Assembly: GCA_017432005.1 (NCBI GenBank) | Contig: JAFRKA010000013.1 | Location: forward strand, 93,170-157,169 | Direction: 5' to 3' | Origin: Erysipelotrichaceae bacterium | GTDB taxonomy: Bacteria; Bacillota_I; Bacilli_A; Erysipelotrichales; Erysipelotrichaceae | Length of the DNA: 64,000 nt | In this document: positions 33,092 to 41,700 of the stretch, one piece after another | How positions within the stretch are numbered: the stretch's first letter is position 1 | Layout of the letters: each line of letters opens with the position of its first letter | Translations under genes and position numbers: made by a program | The notes under the pieces: model-generated | Databases searched by the model: none | Told to the model about the DNA's origin: nothing | The model's input: only the letters and a program-made list of their open reading frames with translations

Positions 33092-34301
33092 GGCTTACCC
33101 TTTCCATCAGTTCTCTGACTTCTTTCTTTACTTCATTCTTCACTTCTTCATCATCGATGTTATGAGCTACTCTGCCGATCCACTTTCCGACTTTCACGAA
33201 TTCCTCTTCTTTGAAGCCTCTGGTGGTCATGGCCGGAGTCCCAAGTCTGATACCACTGGTGTAGGCCGGTTTCTCTTCATCGTAAGGGATCGAATTCTTG
33301 TTGACGGTGATATTGACCTCATCGAGTGCTGTCTCGAGCTGTTTGCCTGTCAGACCCAGTGTGCTCTTGACATCAGTCAGCACCATGTGGTTGTCCGTAC
33401 CGCCGGATACGATCCTGAAGCCTTCTTCCTTGAGCGTTTCGCATAATACCTTGGCATTAGCCAGAACCTGTTTCTGATAATCGATGAAATCATCCTGCAT
33501 GGCTTCGTGGAAGCAGATGGCCTTGCCGGCGATGACATGACATAACGGTCCGCCCTGGATACCCGGAAAGACGGCCCGATCGAGCTGCTTGGCAAATTCT
33601 TCCTTGCATAAGACCAGTCCGCCTCTAGGACCTCTCAGCGTCTTGTGGGTCGTCGAGGTCACGAAATCGGCATACGGTACCGGAGAAGGATGCAGACCGG
33701 CAGCGACCAGTCCGGCCACATGGGCCATATCGGCCATGAAATAAGCACCGACTTCATCAGCGATCTCTTTCAGTCTCTTATAGTCGATGAAACGTGCATA
33801 GGCGCTCGCTCCCGCCACCAGCATCCTCGGTTTTATCTCCAGAGCCTGCTCACGCAGTTTATCATAATCGATCATCTCGCTTTGCTTATCCACGCCATAA
33901 CTGTATACTTCATAATCACTGCCGGAAAAGCTCAGTTTATAGCCATGCGTAAGATGCCCACCGGCATCAAGTGACATGCCCAGGATCCTGTCTCCGTGGT
34001 TTAATACCGCCCGATAGACAGCCATATTGGCTGCTGAACCGCAATGCGGCTGAACATTGGCGTGATCCGCTTTAAATAACTCACACGCTCTTTCGATCGC
34101 CAGCTTCTCGATCTCATCGACGTTCTCGCAGCCCCCGTAATAACGCTTTCCGGGATAACCCTCCGCATACTTGTTGGTGAGACAGCTGCCTACCGCATCT
34201 CTTATTTCCTTTGAACAGTAATTCTCCGAGGCAATAAGCTCAATATTATATTTCTGTCTCTCTTCTTCTTTTCTGATATATTCCTGAACCAATGTATCCA
34301 T
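33084..34301 (-). CDS. glyA: Serine hydroxymethyltransferase
   Basis: GlyA interconverts serine and glycine with tetrahydrofolate and supplies one-carbon units. The 405 residues are normal. Clear motifs: [42 protein letters not shown], and the PLP lysine in [20 protein letters not shown] and [15 protein letters not shown] follow. An AGGAGAAGGAAAG precedes the ATG. It is preceded in the same operon by a 51-residue membrane ORF and followed by an overlapping nitroreductase. No glycine riboswitch is visible upstream. Confidence 0.97.
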   Translation of the reverse strand: MDTLVQEYIRKEEERQKYNIELIASENYCSKEIRDAVGSCLTNKYAEGYPGKRYYGGCENVDEIEKLAIERACELFKADHANVQPHCGSAANMAVYRAVLNHGDRILGMSLDAGGHLTHGYKLSFSGSDYEVYSYGVDKQSEMIDYDKLREQALEIKPRMLVAGASAYARFIDYKRLKEIADEVGAYFMADMAHVAGLVAAGLHPSPVPYADFVTSTTHKTLRGPRGGLVLCKEEFAKQLDRAVFPGIQGGPLCHVIAGKAICFHEAMQDDFIDYQKQVLANAKVLCETLKEEGFRIVSGGTDNHMVLTDVKSTLGLTGKQLETALDEVNITVNKNSIPYDEEKPAYTSGIRLGTPAMTTRGFKEEEFVKVGKWIGRVAHNIDDEEVKNEVKKEVRELMERVSHE

Positions 34302-34312
34302 CTTTCCTTCTC

Positions 34313-34468
34313 CTACTGTTTCTTCAGATTCGCAAAGTATCCCACAGTGATCAGCAATATGAATCCGATCGTAAAGATCATCATTGCTTCATTAAAATGT
34401 GTCATTATAAAATCCATAAACAGCTTTCCGGTAATGATAACGAATAAGGGCCAGAATAGATTGTTCAT
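34313..34468 (-). CDS. 51-residue membrane protein upstream of glyA
   Basis: An unlisted small frame of 51 codons from the ATG at 34468 to the TAG at 34315-34313. The product is nearly all hydrophobic, with two predicted membrane helices: [19 protein letters not shown] and [18 protein letters not shown], ending LKKQ. A GAGGAGAG ribosome site lies seven bases before the ATG, and a TATAAT at 34491-34496 upstream. The stop is 11 bases before glyA. The good ribosome site, promoter and gene-like composition support a real gene; the function is unknown. Confidence 0.7.
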   Translation of the reverse strand: MNNLFWPLFVIITGKLFMDFIMTHFNEAMMIFTIGFILLITVGYFANLKKQ

Positions 34469-34549
34469 AACGGTTTCTCTCCTCAACTAAATTATACTTT
34501 ATTCTGGCTTCATGAAGACATGATCGTATTCTGCATTTTTTGCATAGTT

Positions 34550-34558
34550 TGATAAAAT
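34550..34558 (+). promoter_or_regulatory. Extended -10 box directly before the barnase gene
   Basis: TGATAAAAT matches TGnTAtAAT and ends six bases before the ATG at 34565. There is no Shine-Dalgarno between, so the mRNA is probably leaderless. No consensus -35 is visible. Confidence 0.5.
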
Positions 34559-34564
34559 TAAATC

Positions 34565-35041
34565 ATGAAGAAGTTCCTCAGATCATTGTTCATCATCCTG
34601 CTGCTGGCAGCAGGTCTGTATATCTATGCACGCTACACCTATGTAAATGAAACACCATACGTCGAACCTGTTCCGGCAGTTGAAAAGATTGCTGAACATG
34701 GTTCATACACTTCCAAGGAAGATGTGGCTCTCTACATCCATACCTATGGAAAACTGCCTTCCAATTTCATCACCAAGAAGGAAGCAAAGAAACTGGGCTG
34801 GGATTCGACCAAAGGCAGTCTGTGGAAATACTGTGAGGGGTGCAGCCTGGGAGGTGACGTATTCACCAATCAGGAAGGAAACCTGCCGAAAAAAAAGGGA
34901 CGCACCTATTATGAATGCGATATCAACTATAATGGCAAGAAGCGTGGCGCAAAACGCATCGTTTTTTCCAACGACGGACTGGTCTATTATACCGATGATC
35001 ATTATGAAACGTTTGAACTGCTTTACGGAGACGGACAATGA
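34565..35041 (+). CDS. Barnase-family ribonuclease, secreted or membrane-anchored
   Basis: 158 residues. An N-terminal hydrophobic segment (about 4-21, FLRSLFIILLLAAGLYIY) exports or anchors it. Residues 50-155 align closely to barnase: LYIHTYGKLPSNFITKKEAKKLGWDSTKGSL, GGDVFTNQEGNLP, YYECDINYNG and DDHYETFELL. The catalytic residues are all present: Glu117, Arg127, Arg131 and His146 correspond to barnase Glu73, Arg83, Arg87 and His102. It is thus a probable active guanyl-preferring RNase. The stop overlaps the inhibitor gene by four bases, so toxin and inhibitor are made together. Confidence 0.95.
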   Translation: MKKFLRSLFIILLLAAGLYIYARYTYVNETPYVEPVPAVEKIAEHGSYTSKEDVALYIHTYGKLPSNFITKKEAKKLGWDSTKGSLWKYCEGCSLGGDVFTNQEGNLPKKKGRTYYECDINYNGKKRGAKRIVFSNDGLVYYTDDHYETFELLYGDGQ

Positions 35042-35541
35042 AATATAAAATCAGTATCGAAAAACTCAATGAGAAAGGTTTTGAATACCTGCAGGAAGTA
35101 TTCCCTGATTTTGAAGGTGAAGACTTCGATTACCTCTACGCCTATCTGAGCTACATGGATGAAACAGATATCATCTTCACCGATTGCGAACAGTTCTCCG
35201 AGTTCTCCCTGACGATCATCAGGGTCATGAACGATGTCAACGAAGACTACAACAATCTCACGCTGTCCTATGAAGAGAAGAAAGAGGAAGAGACAGAGAA
35301 GACCGTTCTGGATATCGCCAGGCTCAATGAAGAAGGACATGACTATCTGGGAGAGCTTTTCAATTTTTCAGAAGACTACGGAAAGAACCTCGACGCCCTG
35401 TATGACTCCCTGAGTGAGCTTCCTGACACGGAAGTCGTCGTCATCCATATGGATGAAGTGAGCAGTCGTTCCCTGAAGATCCTGTCAGTCTTTGATGAAG
35501 TGGCTGAAGAATACGGAAACATCCACATGACATATCTGTGA
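35038..35541 (+). CDS. Tandem barstar-like ribonuclease inhibitor
   Basis: 167 residues with two barstar folds joined by a Lys/Glu linker (about 80-88). The C-terminal copy (88-167) has the core DYGKNLDALYDSLSEL with Asp119 and Asp123 at the barstar Asp35 and Asp39 positions that plug the barnase active site. The N-terminal copy (1-80) keeps the fold (GEDFDYLYAYLSYM), but Asp39 is replaced by Ala35 while Asp31 remains. It has no signal peptide, so it protects the cytoplasm. Normal barstars are about 90 residues with one domain. ATGA overlap with the ribonuclease ensures co-expression. Confidence 0.9.
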   Translation: MKYKISIEKLNEKGFEYLQEVFPDFEGEDFDYLYAYLSYMDETDIIFTDCEQFSEFSLTIIRVMNDVNEDYNNLTLSYEEKKEEETEKTVLDIARLNEEGHDYLGELFNFSEDYGKNLDALYDSLSELPDTEVVVIHMDEVSSRSLKILSVFDEVAEEYGNIHMTYL

Positions 35542-35574
35542 TCAACTATATAAATAATGAAAGAGGAACTATAA

Positions 35575-36180
35575 ATGAACACTGAATTTCTTATTGAAGC
35601 AGTAGGATATCTCGGATCACTGCTCGTACTGGTATCGATGCTGATGACATCGGTCGTCAAACTGCGCATCATCAACATGATCGGCAGCATCATCTTTACG
35701 ATCTATGCTCTGATTATAAAATCCTACCCGACGGCTTTCATGAACTTCTGTCTGGTCCTGATCAATCTGCGCTTCCTGTGGAAGTTAAAGAGAATGGGCA
35801 AGGAATATGAAATCGTCGAAAGCGACCACAATGACAATCTGCTCATCCACCTTCTGGATCACTACAAGGCAGACATCGACAAGTGCTTCCCGGGACTGCA
35901 ATACAGTCTCGATAAAGATGATACCGTCTACGTCGTCCTGTGCGAAGAGAAACCTGTAGGCTTCATGCTGGGATACAGAGACGGCGATACATTATTGCTG
36001 GAACTGGATTACAGTATCCCGGAATACCGTGACAATACGATCGGTGAATTCCTGTACCGGAACATCGCCAAGAAAGGCGTCAAAAGAGCTGTATACAAAG
36101 GACCGGCCGATAACCACATGCCTTATCTGAATCACATGGGCTTTGTGAAGACTGACGAAGGCTACGTCAAAGAACTGTAA
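35575..36180 (+). CDS. YgjV-like membrane domain fused to GNAT-like domain
   Basis: 201 residues. Residues 1-75 contain three membrane helices with the YgjV-type pattern (EAVGYLGSLLVLVSMLMTSVVKLRIINMIGS; LIIKSYPTAFMNFCLVLIN). Residues 80-201 look like an acetyltransferase fold: VYVVLCEEKPVGFMLGY, LLLELDYSIPEYRDNTIGEFLYRNIA and PYLNHMGFVKTDEGYV. The acetyl-CoA loop is degenerate compared with RxxGxG/A, so activity is doubtful. AGAGGAAC precedes the ATG, and it lies 33 bases after the barstar gene, probably in the same transcription unit. Role unknown. Confidence 0.82.
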   Translation: MNTEFLIEAVGYLGSLLVLVSMLMTSVVKLRIINMIGSIIFTIYALIIKSYPTAFMNFCLVLINLRFLWKLKRMGKEYEIVESDHNDNLLIHLLDHYKADIDKCFPGLQYSLDKDDTVYVVLCEEKPVGFMLGYRDGDTLLLELDYSIPEYRDNTIGEFLYRNIAKKGVKRAVYKGPADNHMPYLNHMGFVKTDEGYVKEL

Positions 36181-36184
36181 CGAA

Positions 36185-36211
36185 AATACCCGTTCAAACT
36201 GAACGGGTATT
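36185..36211. terminator. Bidirectional rho-independent terminator
   Basis: A perfect twelve-base stem, AATACCCGTTCA with TGAACGGGTATT, and a three-base loop. T-rich bases follow on both strands. It ends the barnase-barstar-YgjV unit and the convergent gpmA. Confidence 0.93.
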
Positions 36212-36234
36212 ATTTTATCGTTACTGGTAATTAT

Positions 36235-36978
36235 TTACTGTTTCTTGCCCTGGTTGGCTACAGCTTCCATGGCAGCTTTCAGTGCTTCCTGATCGCCAAG
36301 ATAGTAATGACCGGTGACATTGAAATTATCATCGAATTCATAGACGAGAGGAACTCCGGTAGGAATATTCAGTCCGAGGACTTCTTCCTTGGTCATATTG
36401 TCAAGATACTTGACCAGAGCTCTTAATGAGTTGCCGTGAGCAGCGATGATGACACGCTTGCCGGCCTTCATCTGCGGAAGGATGACTTCGTTGTAGTAAG
36501 GAACTACTCTTTCAACAGTCGTCTCCAGAGATTCATTTAAAGGCATCAGAGCAGGATCTTCATTACGGTAGACATCCTGATTCTTAGGTGCTCTTTCATC
36601 ATCCTCTTCAAGTGCTGGAGGCTTTACATCGTAAGATCTTCTCCAGATCTTGACCTGTTCCTCGCCGTACTTCTCGGCAGTTTCAGCCTTGTTCAGACCC
36701 TGTAAAGCACCATAGTGTCTTTCATTCAGTTTCCAAGTCTTGTATACAGGCAGCCAGTTGCGGTCCATCTCATCAAGGATATGATTCAGGGTATGGATAG
36801 CTCTCTTCAGATATGAAGTGTAGCAGACATCAAAGTCATAACCCTCTTCCTTCAGCAGTTTACCGGCCTGGATCGCCTCTGCATGGCCCTTTTCACTCAG
36901 ATCGACATCAGTCCAGCCTGTGAAAAGATTAAGCTTGTTCCACTCGCTTTCACCATGTCTAACTAATACCAGTTTCAT
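36235..36978 (-). CDS. gpmA: 2,3-bisphosphoglycerate-dependent phosphoglycerate mutase
   Basis: GpmA interconverts 3- and 2-phosphoglycerate in glycolysis. The 247 residues are standard. The active-site histidine is His8 in [52 protein letters not shown] and [16 protein letters not shown] (second His) follow. An AAGGAGG precedes the ATG. It is a single-gene unit between strong terminators. The C-terminal 15 residues are a loose helical tail. Confidence 0.97.
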   Translation of the reverse strand: MKLVLVRHGESEWNKLNLFTGWTDVDLSEKGHAEAIQAGKLLKEEGYDFDVCYTSYLKRAIHTLNHILDEMDRNWLPVYKTWKLNERHYGALQGLNKAETAEKYGEEQVKIWRRSYDVKPPALEEDDERAPKNQDVYRNEDPALMPLNESLETTVERVVPYYNEVILPQMKAGKRVIIAAHGNSLRALVKYLDNMTKEEVLGLNIPTGVPLVYEFDDNFNVTGHYYLGDQEALKAAMEAVANQGKKQ

Positions 36979-37156
36979 TGTTTTCCTCCTTGTTTTACAC
37001 TCTAATTTTACTATAATCAGCTCATCTCCTGCATAAAAATCTCTATTTTGACCATCAAGGGATAGGTGAAAGCCTCCATTTCTGCAGATAAAGATATAGA
37101 GGGATCTGAAAACTCCCTTTCCGTTTTATTGCCTGTGCAGATCAAGGAGGTGCAAA
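36979..37156. other. Divergent intergenic region gpmA/Rpn gene
   Basis: 178 bases with no frame. The gpmA side has a TAAAAT-like -10 in a run of A and T. An AGGGA/TCCCT mini-hairpin sits near 37095-37115. A good AAGGAGG lies at 37145-37150 just before the TTG start of the Rpn gene. The local composition becomes AT-richer from here rightward. Confidence 0.4.
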
Positions 37157-38113
37157 TTGGGTAAAAAAGATATTCATACAAAACTGCTGACCAGAAACAA
37201 CGATGTCTTTGCAGAACTGTTCAATACATTCCTTTTCAACGAGGACATCGTCGATCCGAAAAGACTGAAAGAGAAAGATACGGCCGAAATTGCCGCCATT
37301 CTTAACAAGATGCATGTGATCCAGAAATACCGGGATGTGATCAGATATGCGGAGATCAAGAACGATGATCATCTGACATATCTGCTGCTGGGGCTGGAAA
37401 ATCAGACTCATATCAGCACGGTGATGCCTGTCAGAGTGATGTTGTACGACGCATTAAGTTACTCTGATCAGATATCCGGATACCGCAAAAAGATGCGTGA
37501 AGACGGCAAAACATATACCGGTATTGAATGGCTCAGTGGCCTTCCACAAGAACAGAAGATCGCTCCGGTCATTACTCTTGTATTGTGTTGGAGTCCGGAT
37601 CAGTGGAACAGTCCAAAATGTCTTTATGACATAATCGACAGACCGACATTGAACAGGTTTGGAAAATACATCAATGACTATAAACTGAATCTTGTTTCGG
37701 TGTATGATGTAAGTGATGAGACACTACGTTCATTGAAGACCGAAATAGGTCTGGCACTTGAATTCTCTAAATATTCCAAAAACAAAGAGAAGATCATAGA
37801 ATTCGCAAATGATGACCGATTCAGAAAGGTTTCAAAAGAATTTGTGGAGACGATCAGTGTTATGACTGATACGAAAATTAAAGTAAATGAAGATGGAGGT
37901 TATGTGAATATGTGTGAAGGCATCAGGCTGCTTCAGGAAGAAGCGAAGATACAAGGTATAGCTGAAGGAAAAACTGAAGGTATAGCCGAAGGAAAGATTA
38001 TCATTCTTAACGAAATGGTTCGTGACGGTGACATCAGCGAAAGAAGAGCTGCTGAAAAAGCTAATATGAGTGAAGAAGAATTCAGAAAACAGTATATGAA
38101 TTATTCTTTCTGA
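37157..38113 (+). CDS. Rpn-family recombination-promoting nuclease/PD-(D/E)XK transposase-like
   Basis: 318 residues, starting at a TTG six bases after AAGGAGG. The N-terminal region NNDVFAELFNTFLFNEDIVDPKRLKEKDT with the downstream LLGLENQTHIS matches the Rpn/Transposase_31-type PD-(D/E)XK fold; the core acid and ExQ residues are in place. The C terminus has the typical repeat IQGIAEGKTEGIAEGK and a short helix-turn-helix-like end (ISERRAAEKANMSEEEF). Members are multi-copy, fast-evolving nucleases linked to RecA-independent recombination. Nineteen bases separate it from the next gene. It marks the left end of the AT-rich region. Confidence 0.85.
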   Translation: MGKKDIHTKLLTRNNDVFAELFNTFLFNEDIVDPKRLKEKDTAEIAAILNKMHVIQKYRDVIRYAEIKNDDHLTYLLLGLENQTHISTVMPVRVMLYDALSYSDQISGYRKKMREDGKTYTGIEWLSGLPQEQKIAPVITLVLCWSPDQWNSPKCLYDIIDRPTLNRFGKYINDYKLNLVSVYDVSDETLRSLKTEIGLALEFSKYSKNKEKIIEFANDDRFRKVSKEFVETISVMTDTKIKVNEDGGYVNMCEGIRLLQEEAKIQGIAEGKTEGIAEGKIIILNEMVRDGDISERRAAEKANMSEEEFRKQYMNYSF

Positions 38114-38132
38114 TCAGATAAAAAAACAGGAA

Positions 38133-38618
38133 ATGAAGAAGAACCAGAAAACAGCATTATTAGGTATCGGTATTGCCTTATATGTAGTATTATCGGCATT
38201 TGTAGTCATACCGATCATCAACAGGATCAAACTTGATCTGGGCTATATCGTATTCGGACTGTATCTTAATTCACTTGGCATTCAGGGTACACTGGTAGGA
38301 GTCATCGGCTGTGTCATAGCCGAACTACTGAAAGGTGGTTCATTCAGGATCGCCTGGCCGATCGGGCAGGCATTCATCGGAATAAGCCTGGGTTACCTAC
38401 TCCCCAGAACTGAAAAGATCTGGCTGAAGATTATCTATACAGTAATATCCGTATTCATCGGTATTTCCCTGATCAAAACAGTCATTGAAGTTGCTATGTA
38501 TCAGTTCCCGTTCAGTCTCAAATTTGCCAGCAACACCGTAGCCTTCGCTGTCGATTCGATAGCTATGGTGATTGGAATAATTTTGAATAAGAAAATTCAT
38601 ATAACAAAACAAACTTAA
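38133..38618 (+). CDS. ECF transporter S-component-like membrane protein
   Basis: 161 residues with five or six membrane helices (ALLGIGIALYVVLSAFVVIP; DLGYIVFGLYLNSLGIQGTLVGVIGCVIAELL; WPIGQAFIGISLGYLLP). The pattern fits vitamin or cofactor S-components of energy-coupling factor transporters, which need a shared EcfAAT module; none is in the window. A weak CAGGAA precedes the ATG, and it is probably read through from the Rpn gene. The ligand cannot be assigned from sequence. It ends before a bidirectional terminator. Confidence 0.7.
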   Translation: MKKNQKTALLGIGIALYVVLSAFVVIPIINRIKLDLGYIVFGLYLNSLGIQGTLVGVIGCVIAELLKGGSFRIAWPIGQAFIGISLGYLLPRTEKIWLKIIYTVISVFIGISLIKTVIEVAMYQFPFSLKFASNTVAFAVDSIAMVIGIILNKKIHITKQT

Positions 38619-38662
38619 ATATAAACCAAATTACTAATAATCTATCAGATTGTTCATTATAA

Positions 38663-38686
38663 AAGAGAGGTAAACAACTCTCTCTT
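38663..38686. terminator. Bidirectional terminator between the ECF-S gene and the giant gene
   Basis: AAGAGAG pairs with CTCTCTT around a ten-base loop; TTGATTT follows on the plus strand and TTTATAAT on the minus strand. It lies about 60 bases past the giant gene stop on the minus strand. Confidence 0.75.
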
Positions 38687-38747
38687 GATTTAATGATCAT
38701 TTTTAATAAATCCATTAATACTCTATATTACTGGATCTTGCAGATAA

Positions 38748-41700
38748 TTAAGAACTTCCTTTTATCGCAATGGTTCTTGCAAACGCCATATCTCTGGTTT
38801 CAGAGCTTTCAGGAGCAACATAGTTTCCTGTATCATCAATTATTAGACAATACCATCTTCTCTGATTGTTTTCATAGTTTTCAGGAGCAATTAACTCATA
38901 GATATAGTATGTTCCATAAGGCAATTCACCAACCCAGAAAACACCATTGTTGTCAGAATACAGGTTAACCAATCTCTCCCCTGATGAGGTAATATAAGGA
39001 TCATTGCTACTTCCTCTATACACATTGAAACAAGCCCCAGACAGAGAATTATATAAATCACTTATCTTTCGTAATATGATCTGTTTAAATCCATAGTTGC
39101 CACTCCAATACAAGAGTCTTGAATTGTCACCAACATTCGTTCCATAAAGGTATTCATTATCAGACTTATTCTCAGAAGTGGTATCGTCCTGAGCGTTTCT
39201 GAACATAGCGAAATTACAAGCACTTGTTACACTGTTACTGATCTTTCCGAACGGCATAAGAGTTTTGTTATGATATTCACTATCGGACCAAACCCAAATA
39301 GAACCATTTTCGCCAGTTAAATCACCATCAATAACAATTGAAGATGGATTGTTTTCATTAGATTCTTCTAAATAAATATCCTGTCTTGGTTTTGAATAAT
39401 ACTTTCCGCCATTAAGAGCTACTATTGCTTCGTTCTTGAAGTTTCCTACATTAGGATTAATATTACCTGATACATCTACACCAGTTCCTCCAAAACCAGG
39501 ATTACCAGAAAGATATAATGTGCTTCCTGTTGACAAATAGATACCAGCGCCATTACCATCTGATACATTATTTCTAATCTCACCGCCAGACATTTTAACG
39601 ACGCCACCTGTATTAACAAATACTGCACCACCTCTATATCCTACCGTCTTACCTTCTTCATTAAGATAACTGCCTACTGATGAATATTGTAAAGATGCTC
39701 CACTCTCAATATTCAGTCTGCCTCTTACAGAAACCAAACCTCCATCAGCGTTTACGGTATAAGAAGCCCTCTTGTTGTTATCGAGAATAATGTTGTTAAG
39801 AGTCAGCGTTCCGTTTACTGTAAGCATTGAACCATATGATTGATCACCATTCTGAGAACGAATAATCGTACCAACACTGCCGCTCCCTCTGTATGGCAAC
39901 TCTGAAGCCGTCTTAGACGCAGTAGTAATTAAAATATTTCTATCGTTCTTCACAAACAGTGAATCAGATAATTGATATCTTTCCACCAGCATCTCTATAT
40001 GATAAGGCTGAGATGGATTATATGATGTTCCTGTTTTGTTCTGATATAAAACGCCATTAATTGCAGCAAATGCACCCTTTTCACCGTTTAATTCAGTATA
40101 AACTGCCGGAATATAATATGTTTTATTATTTAAAGCATATTTTCTGTATAGCAAATTACCATTAAAATCAGTAATTTTACATACAGGTATTATATTTACA
40201 TAATCGGCGAGTGATGTGTAAGGATCGATCTCCGTTTCATCCTTATTCTCACCAATTTCTCCAGTTTGCCTTAAACCTGGAACAATGCAATACTTCGCCT
40301 TTAGTTCATCATCAGTAAACTTTTCTTCTACCTCATAGTACAATCCGTAAGATAAGTTAACTCCGGTAATTGATTCGCCGTCTTTAAGAGTAAATGTTGC
40401 GGTAGTTGAATCTGTGCCGTTGCTTACAAAGGTCATTTCACCATACTCACCTTCAATATCCTTGGCATCTTTCTGCCCGGCCTGTTTTGCTTTACCTCTT
40501 AACGTAACGACAAAAGTGAACTCTTCATTCGGATCATAGGAACTGGAATTTCTATCTTCAACAGTTTTGCTGACTCTCAATGAATAGATCTTTATCCAAT
40601 AAATTGTATTCGGACTTGGATTTTCAGTAATAATTCCACCTTTCAAACCATTGCGGTCATTTACAAAACCATATAAATTGTTTTTATTGTCTCCATCAGC
40701 AAAAGTACCAAAAGGGTTTGTTTCCTGGCCATGCTTATTATATAAAGTTGTTCCGTTTGGAACATATACTCCTATATATGCACCAGGGTATAAACCACCA
40801 CCATTAGTATTGATGACAGAATTGGAATCTTTATTAAGTTCTACGTTACATGTATATGTTTTTCCACCCTTAGTCACAGTATTGCCTGAGACATTGACCC
40901 TGCCTGAGAAATAAACGCGAGAATCTTCGTTGTAGAATGCTATGCCACCACCTACGCTTGTAGCTCTATTGTTAATAATAGAACCTCCAGACATGTTCAT
41001 GTAGTAGTTGTTATTACCAGCAATGTATACTCCACCACCATTGACCGCCGAACACTCGCGGATCGTACCACCAGTCATCAGGAATTTTCCAGCTTTTATA
41101 CGTACACCACCGCCAGAACCACTTGGACATGAACATTGATAAATGTTGCCGGCTGAAAGTGTCAATGTTCCTCCATTATTTACAAACACGCCACCACCAT
41201 CTTTTGTAGTTGAACAATTTCGGATTGTTCCGCCATTTATCACAAACGAACCCTTATCCAAGTTTACGCAACCACCATCGCCACCATTTACTTTCGCATT
41301 CTGCAATATAGCGTTTTCACCAAGAGTAACGACCTGAGCTCCATTACTATTGTTGCTGTCACCAATCCACAAACATCGTGTACTGCTGCTCGAAGTTATA
41401 CCGTTTTCAGAACCACCATCAATAATGATGTTTTCCAGCAACAGATTGCCTTTTGCCGCAAACAGCGTCTTATTTGAATTTACACCAGAACCACGAACTA
41501 CAGTTGCTCGGCTTCCGCCTCCGACAAATGGATATTCAGCATCTGAGCTGCTTGCCGTAGTAAATGTAACATTACGTCCCTCATAATACCAGACAGTAAT
41601 GTCTGCGTTCGTTACGTAATTATCAAGCATCTTTACACTATAATCTTTCCCTGTATAAAGGGTTCCATCTGCTTTATACAATAAAGGAGATTCAGTTCGC

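Noticed and set aside
33900..34564. Glycine riboswitch upstream of glyA
   Set aside because: The upstream region is occupied by a 51-residue frame with its own ribosome site; no riboswitch-like paired structure seen.
38748..39060. LPxTG sortase signal at the C terminus of the giant protein
   Set aside because: The chain ends AFARTIAIKGSS with no LPxTG, hydrophobic helix or basic tail.
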